Shown here one piece after another: positions 27,378 through 36,368 of a stretch of 64,000 bases of DNA; within the stretch, counting starts at the first letter, position 1; each line of letters begins with the position of its first letter. Origin of the DNA: Streptomyces lanatus. Its GTDB lineage: Bacteria; Actinomycetota; Actinomycetes; Streptomycetales; Streptomycetaceae. Under the pieces are notes generated by a model. The model ran no database searches. It was not told the origin of the DNA and saw nothing but the letters and a program-made list of their open reading frames with translations. The translations under genes were made by a program, and so were the position numbers. The stretch lies in contig NZ_BNBM01000023.1 of NCBI RefSeq assembly GCF_014655715.1, forward strand, positions 1 through 64,000. The letters are read 5' to 3'.

Positions 27378-28591
27378 TCGATCCGTCTGCCCCGATGCCG
27401 CGTTCCCGATCGGATCTCACCGAGCCTCCCGACTCGCCCCAGGCCCTGCCCGGTGCGCTGCGCGTCCTGCAGGGCCGCCTGTTGCTGCACGTGAGCCCGG
27501 CGCGCGTGGGCTTCTTCCGCCCGCAGCTCGACGCGGGCCGCAGCGGGCTGGTGCTGTGCGGTCCTGGTGCGCTGCAGCAGGCCAGGAAACTGCGCGGCGT
27601 CGAGCAGTTCAGTGGGCCGCTGCTGGTGGACCCGGCCGTGTATGAGCTCCGGGCGGCGAGCGAGGAGGAGCCTTTCCCGGACGCGTCCGAGGGCACGTTC
27701 GGCTTCGACGATCCGCTGGCCGTGTCACTGGCGGAGCAGCGGGCCGTGGGTGTCACCGCGCCGATGACCCCGACCGGCTACCTCCACGCGGAGGATTCGG
27801 ACGCGCTCAAGGCGGCGGTGCGTGAGGTGGCCGCGCTGGACGATCCGCAGGTCGTCTTCGCCGCGCCCGTGGACGTGGGCTGGCTGCGTGAGGAGGACTC
27901 GGTGCGGCAGCTGATCGCCTGCCTGCGGCTGGTGCCCGGGCCCAAGGCCCTCATGCTGGGAGGGCAGATGGATCCGCTCGCCCGTCACCCCGGGGCCGTC
28001 GACCACCTGCGACGCATCGTCACTGAGGTGCCGGGGGCGGCGCTGCTGCGGACCGACCTGGCCGCCTTCGGCGCACTGGCCGCGGGGGCGGCGTTCACGG
28101 CGTTCGGCGCCGGCAGCAAGCTGCGGCACATCGTCGCTCCCGGCCAGAAGGCCGAAACCAGCAAGAACTTCTCGACGTCGCCGCACGTGCTGTTTCCCGA
28201 GCTGATGCACTTCTTCCTCGGCAAGACGCTGGCCGACCGCTTCGCCGGCGCAGCGGCCCCCGTCTGCGGCTGCGCGGCGTGCGAGGAAGTGCGGGCGCTG
28301 GATTCGTTCGCCAGTAATGCGGGTGATCGGCAGGCGCGGGCGGCTGCGCACAATGTGGCGGTGATGATGGAGTGGCTGCGCACTCTGACCGCACTCGCTC
28401 CCGGCTCGGCGCGCCAACGGTGGTGGCACGAACGCTGCATTACGGCCGTGGGCCGGTATCCGCTGCTGAACGCGCAGCTGCTGCAGCCGAACGGCTTCAA
28501 AGTGCCCCCGCAGCTCAAACGGTGGGCGCTGGCTGCCCCGGCCGAGGCGGCACGGCCGCAAACGGACGCGAAGGACTACCGCAGGAGCTGA
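27374..28591 (+). CDS. TIM-barrel protein resembling tRNA-guanine transglycosylase (TGT/DpdA-like)
   Basis: A 405-aa protein coupled to the XRE-ImmA gene. Alternating strand/helix units suggest a TIM barrel: SGLVLCGPGA, GPLLVDPAVYEL, VVFAAPVDVGWL, KALMLGGQ, GAALLRTDLAAFGALAAGA. Near the C-terminus PVCGCAACEEV and an AAAHN about 24 residues later give a C-x-C-x2-C...H set like the zinc site of tRNA-guanine transglycosylases, which exchange guanine for 7-deazaguanine in tRNA or, for DpdA, in DNA. The match is from motif reading only, and the substrate-binding residues are not confirmed. If correct, it would act on a nucleic acid under the control of the ImmA-type regulator. Confidence 0.4.
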   Translation: MIDPSAPMPRSRSDLTEPPDSPQALPGALRVLQGRLLLHVSPARVGFFRPQLDAGRSGLVLCGPGALQQARKLRGVEQFSGPLLVDPAVYELRAASEEEPFPDASEGTFGFDDPLAVSLAEQRAVGVTAPMTPTGYLHAEDSDALKAAVREVAALDDPQVVFAAPVDVGWLREEDSVRQLIACLRLVPGPKALMLGGQMDPLARHPGAVDHLRRIVTEVPGAALLRTDLAAFGALAAGAAFTAFGAGSKLRHIVAPGQKAETSKNFSTSPHVLFPELMHFFLGKTLADRFAGAAAPVCGCAACEEVRALDSFASNAGDRQARAAAHNVAVMMEWLRTLTALAPGSARQRWWHERCITAVGRYPLLNAQLLQPNGFKVPPQLKRWALAAPAEAARPQTDAKDYRRS

Positions 28592-29199
28592 TACAGCTCC
28601 TCCACGAAGCACCATGCGGCGGCGGTGTGCCGCAACGGCCGGTACGGGGCGGGCTCCAGCACCATCTCGACGCTGTCACCGGCAGCGAGGAAGACACCGA
28701 TGCCGTAGAAGTCGGCCTCGGCCAGTGCCTCGTCCAGGTGCGAGGGGCAGCGGGTGAGCAGCATCGCGCGGCGGCAGAACGGCGCGAACCGGCCGGCATC
28801 GTGCAGGCCCTGGCGCCACCCGGAGGCCCGGACCACTGCCAGGTCGACGCGTGCCGGGCGCACCGCGCGCCGGGTCACCGAGGTGCGGTCACGGTCGGCA
28901 CATCCCGTGGGCAGGGTCCGCACGGCGCGCCGCTGGTCGGCACCGAGCCTGGCGAGCGGAACGGGGATGCCGACCGGGAGGTCCAGGAGCGTCTCCAGGG
29001 CCGCTATCCGGTCCAGAGGAGCCGCAGCGGCGTGCCGGCGCCTGGCGTGCTCGGCTGAATCCATCTGGTAGAAGAACGATGCCTCGACGCCCTGCAAGGA
29101 CGCGGCCTGGGCCTGGGCTCCTGCCTCCAGCAGAGCCGCGGATGCCGTCCGCATGGAACGGTCGATCACGGAGTTCGCCAAGGTCGCCATGGCCTCCAC
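28576..29199 (-). CDS. Hypothetical protein paired with a winged-helix regulator
   Basis: A 207-aa protein of unknown function. The GTG at 29199 or the ATG at 29190 may be used; both sit in a purine-rich stretch. The sequence is mixed alpha/beta, ending with a hydrophobic DFYGIGVFLAAGDSVEMVLE region and a helix. Its 3' end overlaps the tail of the convergent TGT-like gene by 16 bp. It lies 42 bp downstream of the HTH gene in the same direction, so the two probably form an operon. Confidence 0.5.
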   Translation of the reverse strand: MEAMATLANSVIDRSMRTASAALLEAGAQAQAASLQGVEASFFYQMDSAEHARRRHAAAAPLDRIAALETLLDLPVGIPVPLARLGADQRRAVRTLPTGCADRDRTSVTRRAVRPARVDLAVVRASGWRQGLHDAGRFAPFCRRAMLLTRCPSHLDEALAEADFYGIGVFLAAGDSVEMVLEPAPYRPLRHTAAAWCFVEELYQLLR

Positions 29200-29241
29200 C
29201 CTGCCTCACCGGGCCCCGGCCGCGCGCGGCGGCCCCGTCGT

Positions 29242-29571
29242 CTATCCAACCCGCATGGATACGGGTGCTTGTGCCAAACAGCTCAACAGGCCTTCAAGAC
29301 ACTGCCAGAGCGCGTCATCGTCGCTGCGCCGGTACCAGCGGCGCCTCTCCCCCGCCACCCGCGGCAGCTTCCGGGCCAGGCCCGCCTCCACTAGAGCCCG
29401 CACCGGGGCCTGGTAGACGCTCGCCGGGACTTCCCGGGCCACCGCGAGATCGCCCAGGCACACCCCGCGCGCGTCCGCCGAAGCGAGCGCCAGCATCAGT
29501 TCCGCCCGGTAGCGGTTGCCGAAGACCCGCACGGACGCCTCACGTAGCCGCTCCAAGGCTTCTTGAGACAT
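29242..29571 (-). CDS. Winged-helix transcriptional regulator (ArsR/MarR-like)
   Basis: A 109-aa protein with one winged helix: RVFGNRYRAELMLALA as helix 1-2, VCLGDLAVAREVPASVYQAPV as the helix-turn-helix, and KLPRVAGERRRWYRRSDD as the wing. It starts 6 bp from a perfect palindrome, which suggests it represses its own operon with the 207-aa partner. The ligand is unknown. Confidence 0.65.
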   Translation of the reverse strand: MSQEALERLREASVRVFGNRYRAELMLALASADARGVCLGDLAVAREVPASVYQAPVRALVEAGLARKLPRVAGERRRWYRRSDDDALWQCLEGLLSCLAQAPVSMRVG

Positions 29572-29576
29572 GATTC

Positions 29577-29599
29577 ATGATTCGCTAATCACGAATCAT
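29577..29599. promoter_or_regulatory. Palindromic operator for the winged-helix gene
   Basis: ATGATTCG (29577-29584) and CGAATCAT (29592-29599) are exact inverted repeats around CTAATCA. A further ATGATTC overlaps at 29570-29576. The AT-rich palindrome in GC-rich DNA, immediately upstream of the ATG at 29571, is a typical autoregulatory operator. Confidence 0.7.
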
Positions 29600-29712
29600 G
29601 TGTCAAGAAGGGCGGCGAATGTGTCTGCCGGTGGGCACAGGAGTCCCGGGGCTGCTGCGTTCCGCCCACTGCATGCGGCTGTTGCCGCGTCTGGGGCCGC
29701 TACGGTGGCCGG

Positions 29713-32700
29713 GTGACTGTCGCGAACGACTCGGCCGGCGGTGCTGCCGGCAGCACCGGTTTCACCGTCTCTGCCGAACTGTCCATGGCGCTGACCGCTC
29801 AAGGGCCGCACGGCGAGCGGGCATTGAACCTCCTGCGGGATGCGGCGGCGGTCTTGTCCGATCCGGGCCGGTGGAACGCTCCGTATGAGGTCGCCCAGTC
29901 GTGCTGCCGGGGGGCGATCGACAGCATCCTCAATCTGGCGCCGAATGACATCGAGGGCATCGAGGCGGCGAGGGGCACTGTCACGGATGCCGCCAAGGCG
30001 GCCGTCGATGTCTGGCGCGCAGACGACCAGGTCACCGATGGGCTGCTGGACGCCCTCGCCGCTGCGGTCGATGCGCTGCGGGCGGAGGAGAACAATCCGG
30101 GCGGGCGGCGCGTCCGCCAGATCGCGCACCTGGTGCAGGAGCTGACGCGACAGGAGATGGGGCTGGCCGAGGCCGAGGCCGTGCGCAACTCTTGGACCCG
30201 GTTCTATCGGGACACCTCCGGCGTGCTGCATGGGTCGGGCGCTACGCCCGGGGAGTCACGCGTGCGGTTCGAGGGCGTGGTGGCGGCCTTCGAGCAGCTG
30301 TTTTTGGGGCTTCCGGAGCGTGCCGACCGGCTGCGGCAACTGGCCTTGAGCGAGCAGCCGTCGCCGCAGGATGCTGCCGAGATTGCCTCGATGTCGGATC
30401 CTCGTGCCGGCAGCTACTTCTTCCGCGCGGCAGTGAGCCGGCACTGGCTTGGCCTGCTGCCGCTGGACCGGCTTCTGCCGGAGACGTCCCGCTGGCCGGC
30501 CCTGCCCTACCTGCGGCGGCAGATAGCCGCCGACGCGCCGCAGGTGTGCGCGTGGGTAGATCAGCAGCGTGCCGTGATCGAGGCACGCGGCCCGGGCGCG
30601 GTCGGCATGACGGTGAGTCTGGTGGCCGAGGCAGGCATGACGGCGTGTGCAGTGTTGCAGCAGTTCGCCAGGGAGCAGCAGGACCGCCATGTGCTGCTGC
30701 GCATCAGTTACTGGGCCCGGAACGTCCTGGTGTCCGACCGCACCGGGCAGTGGGTCCGCGTCGTAGAGGACGTGCTGCGTCAGCCGTCCTTCGGCGTCCA
30801 TGAGTCCTGGGAGGCGGCGCAGTTGGCGTGCAGTCTGGCCCAGACGGCCCACCCCGAAGGCCAACTGCGTCCAGCAGGTGACCGGTTGGGGGTGATCATC
30901 CGGTCTGCGGTGGCCTCTGTGCTCGCCGTGCATCTGGCGGCGGCCGACGAGTGGGAGATGAGCCTGGTCAACGACCTGCGGGAGATTTCCCTGGCCGATC
31001 CGCCGCGGAGCGTGCTGTTCACACTGATACGCGTGGTGCTCGACTTGGCCCGGCAGGACGCCCGGCTGGGCGTCCCGCTGTCCGAGCGGCTGCGGGTGCT
31101 GGACAACAAGCTGCCGGCCGGCCCGGCCGCCGACCGACTGCGCGCGGTCGTCCTTGTCGAGAGCTACGACGCCGACCGGGCCGACCCGGCATCGTCGGGC
31201 ATCTGGTGGGAGCAGGCCCTCCCGTTGTCTGGCCGGCTTGTGGCTGCCGGGTCCCCGCGCGCGGACGTCGCGGACTTCCTCGCACTGCTCGAGGACGCCT
31301 GCCCCGACCAGGACCGTGTCGGACTGCACAGTGCGCTGGCCCAGGGTCTGGGGCAGGCACCGTCTGTGCAGGAGATCGCCTCCTGGAAGGACGCCTACGA
31401 GGCGGCGCACGAGCCGCTACCGTCAGCCTGGCGCACCGTGTGGGAGCTGTCCCCGGTCCTGTCCCCGGAGGTGCTCGAGCCGTGGCGGCCGCTGATAGAG
31501 GCGCTCCGCGCGCTGACGGAGCGGCCCGCGCCGGCGCGTCCGGAGCCGGTCATGCGCTTCACGACCTGGTTCGAGAGCCATGGCGGTCTGTCAGCGGACG
31601 TGTTCGCTGCCCGTGCAGCGGAGGAAGGACCGGCTGCCGCGGCAGGCCTCCTGGTCAATGCGCCCGTCGAACGCACCGACGTCGACGCCAGTGGCGCTCG
31701 CGCCGGTCTGCTCGGCGACCTGGTGTCCCAGGATCCGCAACTGTGGGCCCGCGATGTGGACGCCGTGGCAGCGGCAGTGGCCAGCGACCCGGCCATGCTG
31801 GCCACCTACTTCAACTCCCTGCACCGGGCCACCCGTGAAGGAAAACTCGACCACGGCGAGCTCGCTTCGATCGCCCTGGCCGCCTTCGCAGCCCGACCGG
31901 CAGCCGGGCAGGACAAGTCGGGCACAGAGCAGTTGCAGCGGGTGATCTGCAACCTGCTGCACCGGGCGTGGGAGAGCGGCCTGCTGCTGGACACCGCATC
32001 GGGAGAGTCAGAGGCGGCCGTCGAGTGGCTTCAGGACCTGGTCACCGGCTGGACACGGCCCCGTACCGATACCCCGCAGCCGCTACTGACAGCCGTCGAC
32101 CAACCGGGCGGGGCGGCGCTGCTGTCGCTGACCGCCGGGGCCCTCCAGCAGGCTCACCGCACCGGCCAGGCGCTGGCCGACCCGGCCCGCGGGGTGCTGA
32201 CCCGCCTGCTGGAAGACGAGCCCGACGACCAGGCCCTGGCGATCATCGGCTTCTGTCTCGGCCAACTCACACACATGGATGCGGCATGGGCCGAGGAGCA
32301 CACCGACCGGCTGTACGCACTCGACACCCCCTGGCGCCCCACCGCGACCTGGCTGCGACAGGGGCAGCCGCACACCGGCGTTTTGGCGCGCCTGGATCGT
32401 TCGGCACTGTTGCGGGCGGCGGCCGGCCCGGGCGGCATCCCCGTCCTCGACAAGATCATCCTGTCGTTCCTCACCGGCTCCGAGGCCCTGGGGCCGGCCC
32501 TGGCACTGCTGACGGAGCTTGCCGCGCAGGACGGCGGGCCCCAAGCGGTGTCCGAGCTGCTGTCTCGCCTTGCCCAAGCCGTGATCCGCTGCGCGGAAAC
32601 AAGCCCGTGGCCCGAGCGTGCGACAGCGCTGTGGCGCTGCGCGCTCGATACGCAGTTGGAGCCCGCAGCTCTCACCGGTGCAGGACGGTTCGCCTACGCC

Positions 32701-33015
32701 GACCGTCTCGACGATGCCGCCTGGCTGGAGCTGACCGCTCGCACCGTTGCCCGGCAGCCGGAGGTGGAGGCGCCCTACGCGGTAGCCGAACGTGCAGCGC
32801 GCCACCCCGACTCGGCTGACGCCCTGCTGATCGCAGCGGCCGTGCTCGGCGCCCAGGTAGACGTCTTCCACCGGCAGGAGATCCAAGGACATGCGGCCCG
32901 GCTCTTTGCCCAGAGCACCGCCGAGGGCACGGCCGGACATGAACAGCTGCGCATCGCGCTGATCAATGCCGGTGCGATCGAGGCAGCCTACAAAGACATC
33001 CACCTCGGCCCATGA
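29713..33015 (+). CDS. Large helical-repeat hypothetical protein
   Basis: A 1100-aa cytoplasmic protein without Walker motifs, membrane segments or recognised catalytic residues. Nearly the whole chain is alpha-helical, with Ala/Leu-rich repeats, suggesting a scaffold or sensor. The N-terminal 200 residues (GVLHGSGATP near residue 170) resemble the small helical domains that precede repeat regions in defence proteins. The GTG start at 29713 is preceded by GGTGGCC. It is followed by a small ORF and then the HNH-NTPase fusion in the same direction; size and position suggest the two large proteins may work together. Confidence 0.6.
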   Translation: MTVANDSAGGAAGSTGFTVSAELSMALTAQGPHGERALNLLRDAAAVLSDPGRWNAPYEVAQSCCRGAIDSILNLAPNDIEGIEAARGTVTDAAKAAVDVWRADDQVTDGLLDALAAAVDALRAEENNPGGRRVRQIAHLVQELTRQEMGLAEAEAVRNSWTRFYRDTSGVLHGSGATPGESRVRFEGVVAAFEQLFLGLPERADRLRQLALSEQPSPQDAAEIASMSDPRAGSYFFRAAVSRHWLGLLPLDRLLPETSRWPALPYLRRQIAADAPQVCAWVDQQRAVIEARGPGAVGMTVSLVAEAGMTACAVLQQFAREQQDRHVLLRISYWARNVLVSDRTGQWVRVVEDVLRQPSFGVHESWEAAQLACSLAQTAHPEGQLRPAGDRLGVIIRSAVASVLAVHLAAADEWEMSLVNDLREISLADPPRSVLFTLIRVVLDLARQDARLGVPLSERLRVLDNKLPAGPAADRLRAVVLVESYDADRADPASSGIWWEQALPLSGRLVAAGSPRADVADFLALLEDACPDQDRVGLHSALAQGLGQAPSVQEIASWKDAYEAAHEPLPSAWRTVWELSPVLSPEVLEPWRPLIEALRALTERPAPARPEPVMRFTTWFESHGGLSADVFAARAAEEGPAAAAGLLVNAPVERTDVDASGARAGLLGDLVSQDPQLWARDVDAVAAAVASDPAMLATYFNSLHRATREGKLDHGELASIALAAFAARPAAGQDKSGTEQLQRVICNLLHRAWESGLLLDTASGESEAAVEWLQDLVTGWTRPRTDTPQPLLTAVDQPGGAALLSLTAGALQQAHRTGQALADPARGVLTRLLEDEPDDQALAIIGFCLGQLTHMDAAWAEEHTDRLYALDTPWRPTATWLRQGQPHTGVLARLDRSALLRAAAGPGGIPVLDKIILSFLTGSEALGPALALLTELAAQDGGPQAVSELLSRLAQAVIRCAETSPWPERATALWRCALDTQLEPAALTGAGRFAYADRLDDAAWLELTARTVARQPEVEAPYAVAERAARHPDSADALLIAAAVLGAQVDVFHRQEIQGHAARLFAQSTAEGTAGHEQLRIALINAGAIEAAYKDIHLGP

Positions 33016-33082
33016 CCGCCCTGCCGCAGGCGAGTTGAGCGTCCGGCACTGTCCGTACGGCCGCCCGGCTACGGTGTCGGGC

Positions 33083-33334
33083 ATGAAGTCGCGCATCGTG
33101 CAGATCGTGCGACGGAGCACCCCGCAGCCGCAGCGCCGTGACAGCGTATACAGCGCCCACGGCGGAAGGACCTGCACCCGGGACCTCGTCGCCGATATCT
33201 TCCTCCGCGATGCGGGTAGTCCTCGCGTCCACTGGACCGTGCGCCAGCACTGGCTCGATCACGAACCCGACGTGTCCGACCACGCCGGCCGAGAAGACCC
33301 CAGCCCGAATTCCGACCGGGCCCGCCTGGAGTAA
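33083..33334 (+). CDS. Small hypothetical protein
   Basis: An 83-aa frame (MKSRIVQIVRRSTPQPQRR...) between two large genes in the same direction. Codon use is GC-rich at third positions, but no ribosome-binding site is clear and no motif is recognised. It partly overlaps an alternative upstream reading of the HNH-NTPase gene in another frame, so only one of them is likely translated here. Confidence 0.3.
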   Translation: MKSRIVQIVRRSTPQPQRRDSVYSAHGGRTCTRDLVADIFLRDAGSPRVHWTVRQHWLDHEPDVSDHAGREDPSPNSDRARLE

Positions 33335-33395
33335 GGCCGCCTGCGGCGCAGGGAGTCTGTCTGCGCTGACGGCGGTGGCCCGCCACACTGTGCTC

Positions 33396-36167
33396 ATGGG
33401 TGCCGACGTCCCGCCTGCCAGCCATGTGCCCCTTCGGCATGCCCCGCCCACCGACAGCACCGTAAAGGAGCTGTACGCCACCGCGCTGACCTGTGGGATC
33501 CCCGACTGCGGAGAGCCGCTGTACCGGGAGAACCCGGTTACCGGCCAGCGCCTGCTCAATAGCCGCATCGCGCACATCCACGCCCGCAGTGAAGGCGGAC
33601 CGCGGTGGGATCCCGGGATGAGCAAGGAGGACAACCGCAGCTTCGGCAATCTCATCCTGCTGTGCGAGCGGCACGCATCCGAGATCGACGCCACGCCGGA
33701 CGACTATCCGGCAGATCTCTTGCGTGCCTGGAAGGAGAGGCAGATCGAGACGCGCTCGCGCGCGGTGGGCCTGGCGCTGAGCGACGCCGAGGTGGCCCAG
33801 GTTGCTGCCGTCTCCTTCAACATGGATGACCTTGTGGAGCGCATGAGCGCCGTCGTACCGTTCACGCCGCGCCTTCGCTCCCGCCAGGACGGGCTCGACT
33901 TGGCCTCGCGCAGATGCCGGGCGCGCAGCGTCGTACGCCTGCGCAGCACCCCTGCCGACCGCGTGCGTGCGGTCCTGGCCTGGAAGGCAGAGCATGCCGG
34001 CCCGGTGGTGGCGGTGCCCGAGGGCGCCCTTCGCGTCCTGGTCGCCCCCATGGGCGCGGGCAAGAGTGAGGAAGCCGAACGCTGGTGGAGTCAGGGACTG
34101 ACCCAGGCGTGGGCCGATTCGGAGATCGACATTCCGCTGTGGCTGGAGGCCCGGGAGATCACCTCCACGCTGGCCCAGGCTGTCCAGGACGCGCTGGGGA
34201 ACGACCCGGTGCGCACCTGCCGGGTGGTTATCGACAACCTCGATGCGGTCAGCCCTCGGCAGGCCGACCAGCTGCTGTGTGATGCACGGCAGCTGGTGCA
34301 GGTCTGGCCTCGTGTCAGTGTGCTGGCGACCACCCGGCCGGGCGCGGGAAGTGTGGAGGATGACGAACGTCTGCCCGTGCCGCCCTGGCCCCCACGACGG
34401 GGTCTGCAGCTGCTGCGCACCGTGCTCGGCGAGGAGTATCTCAGGGTTCCGGATCGGCACGAGACGCGGCATCTGCTGACCAGTCCACTGCAGGTTCACG
34501 CCCTCGCCAGCCGTCTGCGTGCCGGCGGCGACACGCACGTCTCCGCCCGGGAGTTGCTCTCCCAGCTCGCCACCCGCATTCTCCAGCGCGAGCACCCGCA
34601 GGCCTCGCGGGACGTATGGGAGGCTCTGCCCCGCCTCGCCGCGCGCATCCTGGACCAGCAAGGTCCCGTCCAGGCCAGTTCGTTTGCCCCGCAGCATCTG
34701 ATCTGGGAGCTGGAGGAGACCGGCCTCATCGTCCACGACGGAGGTCTCCTGCGCTTCGCGCTCCCCCTGTTCGAGCAGCACTTCGCCGCCCAGGCCTTGC
34801 AGGAGGGCCACACACCGCTGGCGTCCGCCGCCGCACCCCAGTCCTTCCCCCACTGGCGGTACGCCATCGCCTTCGTCGTGGCAGCCGCGCCGGACGAGGA
34901 CGCCGAGGCGCTCGTGCGCACCCTGACGCGCACCAACCCGGCAGCAGCCTCCTGGGTCCTGGACGAGACGGCCACGGCCCCCGGGGACAGAAGTCTGTCC
35001 CCGGCCGCGCCGGCGCGCGAAGCGACGGTCGGCAGTGACGGTCGGGAACAGGTGCCCGCAGTGGCACGCCAGCTACGGGAAGCCACCCTCTGCTGGCTTG
35101 CAAGCCTTGAGCCCCTCGGCCCTCTTCTGGTCCCGCACGAGCAGGGCCAGCTCATCCCGTGGGCCGTCCAGCTCGACCATGACTGGCTGACCGTCGCGCA
35201 GGCACGGCCCGGCGTCCTGGACGAAGACCTCGTCGCGTGGGCCGACCTCGCGTCCCTGCCCAACCCCCTGACCCGGTTTCACGACCGGACGAGCTTCCCC
35301 GCCCCGCACGGACGCCTGGCCTGCTGGGAGCGGGCCCGCTCCCTGCTGCGCCCCGCCCTGGCCAACCGGATACAGCAGCGCACCCTGCCCGTGGCACCCA
35401 CCTCGCCTCTCGCCGCCGAACGCGCATGGTTCCTCGCACGGCAGATCATGGCCAAAGGACACTACTCACGGGTCGGCCAGCACATCCGTCTCAGCGATCT
35501 TCAGACCGAGCTCGACATCCTGAAGGACCAGTCCGCAACCTACGTGCGGGCATCGTGGCAGTGGGGTGGTGGCCGCAAGATCGACTCCGACGACGTCCGC
35601 TGGCTCAGCACGCACCTGCACCACATTCAGGGAGACACTCTCGCCAACCCCAGGCCACCCGCCGATCGGATGAGCCCCTCACCCCGCTTCCTATGGCAGG
35701 CCTACTCCCCCGCCCTCACCCGGTCCATCACCGCCGACGTGCTGCGCGACGCTCTCATCGGCTACCGCGACCTGGTCGAGCTCAACTTCCCGCGGTTCGG
35801 GGCCGCGCTCGGCTTGTACAGCATCTTCCCCGTCCGTGCCGAAGGCATGGTAGCCATGCCAACAGACGAGTCGCAGCCTCAGCCCGCCACCGTCATGTAC
35901 GCCCTACGCCCCGATGCAACATCCGCCCCGCAGGACCAGCCCACCGTCGATCTGCGCCTGTCCGACGAGCCTCACCTCCCCGCCAGCTCACTCTGGGAGA
36001 GCCTGCGCGAGGACAGTTTCTCAGCATTCCGCTCACCCGGCGTCGTCCACCAGGAGGCATTGCTTCCTTACCATGACCGCCAGGCCACGAACCTCGCCTA
36101 CCACTGGCTCGCCAAGGATCTGCAGGCGGTCGGCTGGCTTGAGCGTGCGGTGACCTTCCCTGAGTGA
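33396..36167 (+). CDS. HNH endonuclease/STAND-like NTPase fusion (predicted defence)
   Basis: About 923 aa from the ATG at 33396 (a GTG lies two codons upstream; the frame is open to 33138 without family resemblance). Residues 25-100 are an HNH nuclease: CGIPDC zinc pair, RIAHIHARSEGGPRWDP containing the catalytic His, then FGNLILLCERH. Residues 200-400 hold an NTPase with Walker A VAPMGAGKSE near 217-225 and Walker B CRVVIDNLDAVS near 275-285, followed by LATTRPG, as in STAND ATPases. A long helical C-terminus follows. Nuclease plus STAND NTPase predicts a trigger-activated DNA-cutting defence protein, parallel to the restriction-NACHT fusion upstream. Confidence 0.75.
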   Translation: MGADVPPASHVPLRHAPPTDSTVKELYATALTCGIPDCGEPLYRENPVTGQRLLNSRIAHIHARSEGGPRWDPGMSKEDNRSFGNLILLCERHASEIDATPDDYPADLLRAWKERQIETRSRAVGLALSDAEVAQVAAVSFNMDDLVERMSAVVPFTPRLRSRQDGLDLASRRCRARSVVRLRSTPADRVRAVLAWKAEHAGPVVAVPEGALRVLVAPMGAGKSEEAERWWSQGLTQAWADSEIDIPLWLEAREITSTLAQAVQDALGNDPVRTCRVVIDNLDAVSPRQADQLLCDARQLVQVWPRVSVLATTRPGAGSVEDDERLPVPPWPPRRGLQLLRTVLGEEYLRVPDRHETRHLLTSPLQVHALASRLRAGGDTHVSARELLSQLATRILQREHPQASRDVWEALPRLAARILDQQGPVQASSFAPQHLIWELEETGLIVHDGGLLRFALPLFEQHFAAQALQEGHTPLASAAAPQSFPHWRYAIAFVVAAAPDEDAEALVRTLTRTNPAAASWVLDETATAPGDRSLSPAAPAREATVGSDGREQVPAVARQLREATLCWLASLEPLGPLLVPHEQGQLIPWAVQLDHDWLTVAQARPGVLDEDLVAWADLASLPNPLTRFHDRTSFPAPHGRLACWERARSLLRPALANRIQQRTLPVAPTSPLAAERAWFLARQIMAKGHYSRVGQHIRLSDLQTELDILKDQSATYVRASWQWGGGRKIDSDDVRWLSTHLHHIQGDTLANPRPPADRMSPSPRFLWQAYSPALTRSITADVLRDALIGYRDLVELNFPRFGAALGLYSIFPVRAEGMVAMPTDESQPQPATVMYALRPDATSAPQDQPTVDLRLSDEPHLPASSLWESLREDSFSAFRSPGVVHQEALLPYHDRQATNLAYHWLAKDLQAVGWLERAVTFPE

Positions 36168-36368
36168 CCGCCGGATATGATCACAGCAACCCCCGCTCAC
36201 CTGTTACCACATCAGGTCGTCTCACTGAACATGCAAGCCCGTCTCAATCAGTGCATCCTTGCAGGTCAGAGCACAAAAAGGCAGACAATCCATCGCTTGA
36301 TCATCTTCTCAATCTTTGCAGCACCCCAGCTCAGAGAGCTGAGATAGAGCCTTGCTTCTGCATCTCGG
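36168..36368. other. Low-GC junction region
   Basis: About 200 bases with markedly lower GC than the surroundings (for example AAAAAGGCAGACAATCC) and a small hairpin CAGCTC-AGA-GAGCTG. No gene is supported. It sits between the HNH-NTPase stop and a truncated HA-domain gene and looks like a recombination junction. Confidence 0.45.

Noticed and set aside
33069..34853. 594-aa open frame on the minus strand
   Set aside because: It is antisense to the HNH-NTPase gene, whose nuclease and Walker motifs are clear.
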